The position numbers were made by a program, and so were the translations under genes. The notes under the pieces were generated by a model. The model was given only the letters and a program-made list of their open reading frames with translations, was not told the DNA's origin and did no database searches. A stretch of 15,591 bases of DNA from Actinomycetes bacterium (lineage in GTDB: Bacteria; Actinomycetota; Thermoleophilia; Solirubrobacterales; 70-9), in NCBI GenBank assembly GCA_023434465.1, contig JAEYSQ010000047.1, forward strand, positions 1-15,591. The letters are read 5' to 3'. Each line of letters begins with the position of its first letter. The stretch's first letter is position 1. This document shows, piece after piece, positions 14,755-15,591 of this stretch.

Positions 14755-15117
14755 ATGAGTGAGGAGAAGACAGACAACGAACTTATCGTTGCTTTCGCCA
14801 AGGAAGCGCGCCAGCGCTGCGACGTCATCTCGGCTGGTCTGGACACCGGTACCACTGATTACGAGGCTCTGCGCCAGGAAGCCCACGCGCTTCACGGCAC
14901 CGCTTCGACCCTCGGTTTGCGGCGCCTCGGCGAACTGGCCGGGCTGATGGAATCCGACCTTTCGGACGCCGCCAAGGCGGGCGAGATACGCCCCAACCGG
15001 GCCAGCCAGATATCCGAGGCCGCGGAAGCTCTCGCCTCGGGGGTCAAGGCCGCGGCCAACGGAGACGAAGAGCCACCCGACGTGGGCCGGTCCCTCTCCC
15101 AGCTCTTCGCGCTCTAG
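14755..15117 (+). CDS. Stand-alone Hpt (histidine phosphotransfer) domain protein
   Basis: The 120-residue protein is mostly one four-helix Hpt bundle. The phosphoacceptor motif reads AHALHGTASTLGL, with His44 as the likely phosphorylated histidine; the usual HxLKG has His47 in place of Lys. The following RLGELAGLME helix is typical. Hpt proteins shuttle phosphate between a hybrid histidine kinase receiver and a response regulator. No kinase or regulator gene lies next to it in the window, so its partners must be elsewhere or outside the window. The final 15 residues are charged and probably flexible. The start has a good AAGGGGTGA ribosome site. It is cytoplasmic. Confidence 0.8.
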   Translation: MSEEKTDNELIVAFAKEARQRCDVISAGLDTGTTDYEALRQEAHALHGTASTLGLRRLGELAGLMESDLSDAAKAGEIRPNRASQISEAAEALASGVKAAANGDEEPPDVGRSLSQLFAL

Positions 15118-15283
15118 CCCGGGCGGCGCCAGGAACCACCAGCCGCTCGCTGGCTTCGTCGTCGGACGGGAAACGGCAGCTCACGTACGCGCGTACTATC
15201 GCGGCCATTTCCCGTCCTGCCTCCTTGCCAGAGAACGGCTGGAGGCCCTTGGCATCCACCCGCTGGTAGTTAGGGTTTCGGGC
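15118..15283. other. 166-bp intergenic stretch with coding-like character
   Basis: Between the Hpt stop and the MBL start I see no clear RNA gene or terminator. The sequence is open on the plus strand in frame with the MBL gene (no stop, but no ATG, GTG or TTG), with about 73% G/C at third positions over 55 codons. An opposite-strand frame reading RVDAKGLQPFSGKEAGREMA looks equally protein-like and is part of a 159-codon antisense frame (15044-15523). It may be a gene remnant or an unrecognised small gene. The right end holds the probable MBL promoter. Confidence 0.35.
15249..15276 (+). promoter_or_regulatory. Promoter of the MBL-fold gene, probably leaderless
   Basis: TTGGCA (15249-15254) and TAGGGT (15271-15276) are separated by 16 bp, good spacing for a housekeeping sigma factor. 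The ATG at 15284 is 7 nt after the -10, so the transcript should start at or beside the ATG. No Shine-Dalgarno fits in between. This is the best promoter match in the window. Confidence 0.5.
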
Positions 15284-15591
15284 ATGAGTGATGAGATGGT
15301 TGACGGGGCGGCACCGGGACATCCGGAGGTTTGGCGGGTGATGGCGGAGAACCCTGGTCCAATGACCCTGACCGGGACCAATACCTATCTCTACGGATCG
15401 GATCCCTGCTGGGTGATCGATCCCGGCCCGGAGGACGAGGCCCACATCGAGGCGGTGAAAGCGGCGATCGAAGTGCGAGGCGGGGCGGCTGGTTTGCTGC
15501 TCACGCATTCCCACGCCGACCACACCGGCGGGGTCGAGCTGCTGGGAATCGAGCCGACGCCGATCGCCGACGGAGACCGGAACGGCGGACT
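15284..15591 (+). CDS. Metallo-beta-lactamase-fold hydrolase, LACTB2-like (3' truncated)
   Basis: The gene runs off the right edge with 102 complete codons visible. The N-terminus has NPGPMTLTGTNTYLYG (about 23-38), a signature of the LACTB2-like branch of the MBL superfamily. WVIDPGP follows, then the metal motif THSHADHTGG with His75, His77, Asp79 and His80. Relatives include glyoxalase II-type hydrolases and endoribonuclease-like LACTB2; which reaction applies here is unknown. The ATG at 15284 is chosen because of the promoter spacing; ATG at 15296 is an alternative. No signal peptide is seen, so it should be cytosolic. Confidence 0.88.
   Translation, partial: MSDEMVDGAAPGHPEVWRVMAENPGPMTLTGTNTYLYGSDPCWVIDPGPEDEAHIEAVKAAIEVRGGAAGLLLTHSHADHTGGVELLGIEPTPIADGDRNGG

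Overview
The window is a high-GC, gene-dense bacterial chromosome segment, almost certainly from an actinobacterium. The order SteA-like, MctB/SteB-like, pyrG, xerD matches the order I recall for Mycobacterium tuberculosis (Rv1697, Rv1698, Rv1699 pyrG, Rv1701). A dgt-dnaG pair is also found in actinobacteria. The inserted genes, and several starts sitting close behind TAGNNT hexamers, suggest a deep-branching lineage such as Thermoleophilia/Solirubrobacterales; that placement is inference. No gene gap exceeds about 210 bases.

Region 1 (1-7705, plus strand) is a tightly packed run: the 3' end of a SteA-like gene, an MctB/SteB-like membrane protein, a short MraY-like glycosyl-phosphate transferase homologue with no canonical start at its true N-terminus, CTP synthase (pyrG), a five-helix membrane protein (DUF6790-like), an M20 peptidase, a DUF3866 protein and the tyrosine recombinase xerD. 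Several junctions overlap (GTGA, TGATG), which suggests translational coupling. Themes are envelope and division functions, nucleotide synthesis and chromosome resolution.

Region 2 (7706-7868) is intergenic. It holds two near-identical 43-44 bp palindromic units in direct orientation, and a third partial motif that could form a competing hairpin just before mutM. This is the most unusual non-coding structure in the window.

Region 3 (7869-12600, plus strand) is a genome-maintenance cluster: mutM (base excision repair), recO (recombination mediator), a dNTP triphosphohydrolase (dgt), DNA primase (dnaG) and tRNA-Asn(GUU), closed by a hairpin terminator at about 12617-12653.

Region 4 (12686-14609, minus strand) is a two-gene unit: an SDR oxidoreductase followed 7 nt later by a UGT-like (GT1) glycosyltransferase that starts with TTG.

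Region 5 (14610-15591, plus strand) has a 145-bp divergent spacer, a small stand-alone Hpt phosphotransfer protein with no kinase nearby, a 166-bp stretch that looks partly coding, and the 5' part of a LACTB2-like metallo-beta-lactamase-fold hydrolase that runs off the window. I see no CRISPR array, insertion sequence, prophage or obvious defence system. The window is mostly core genome with a few points worth checking.
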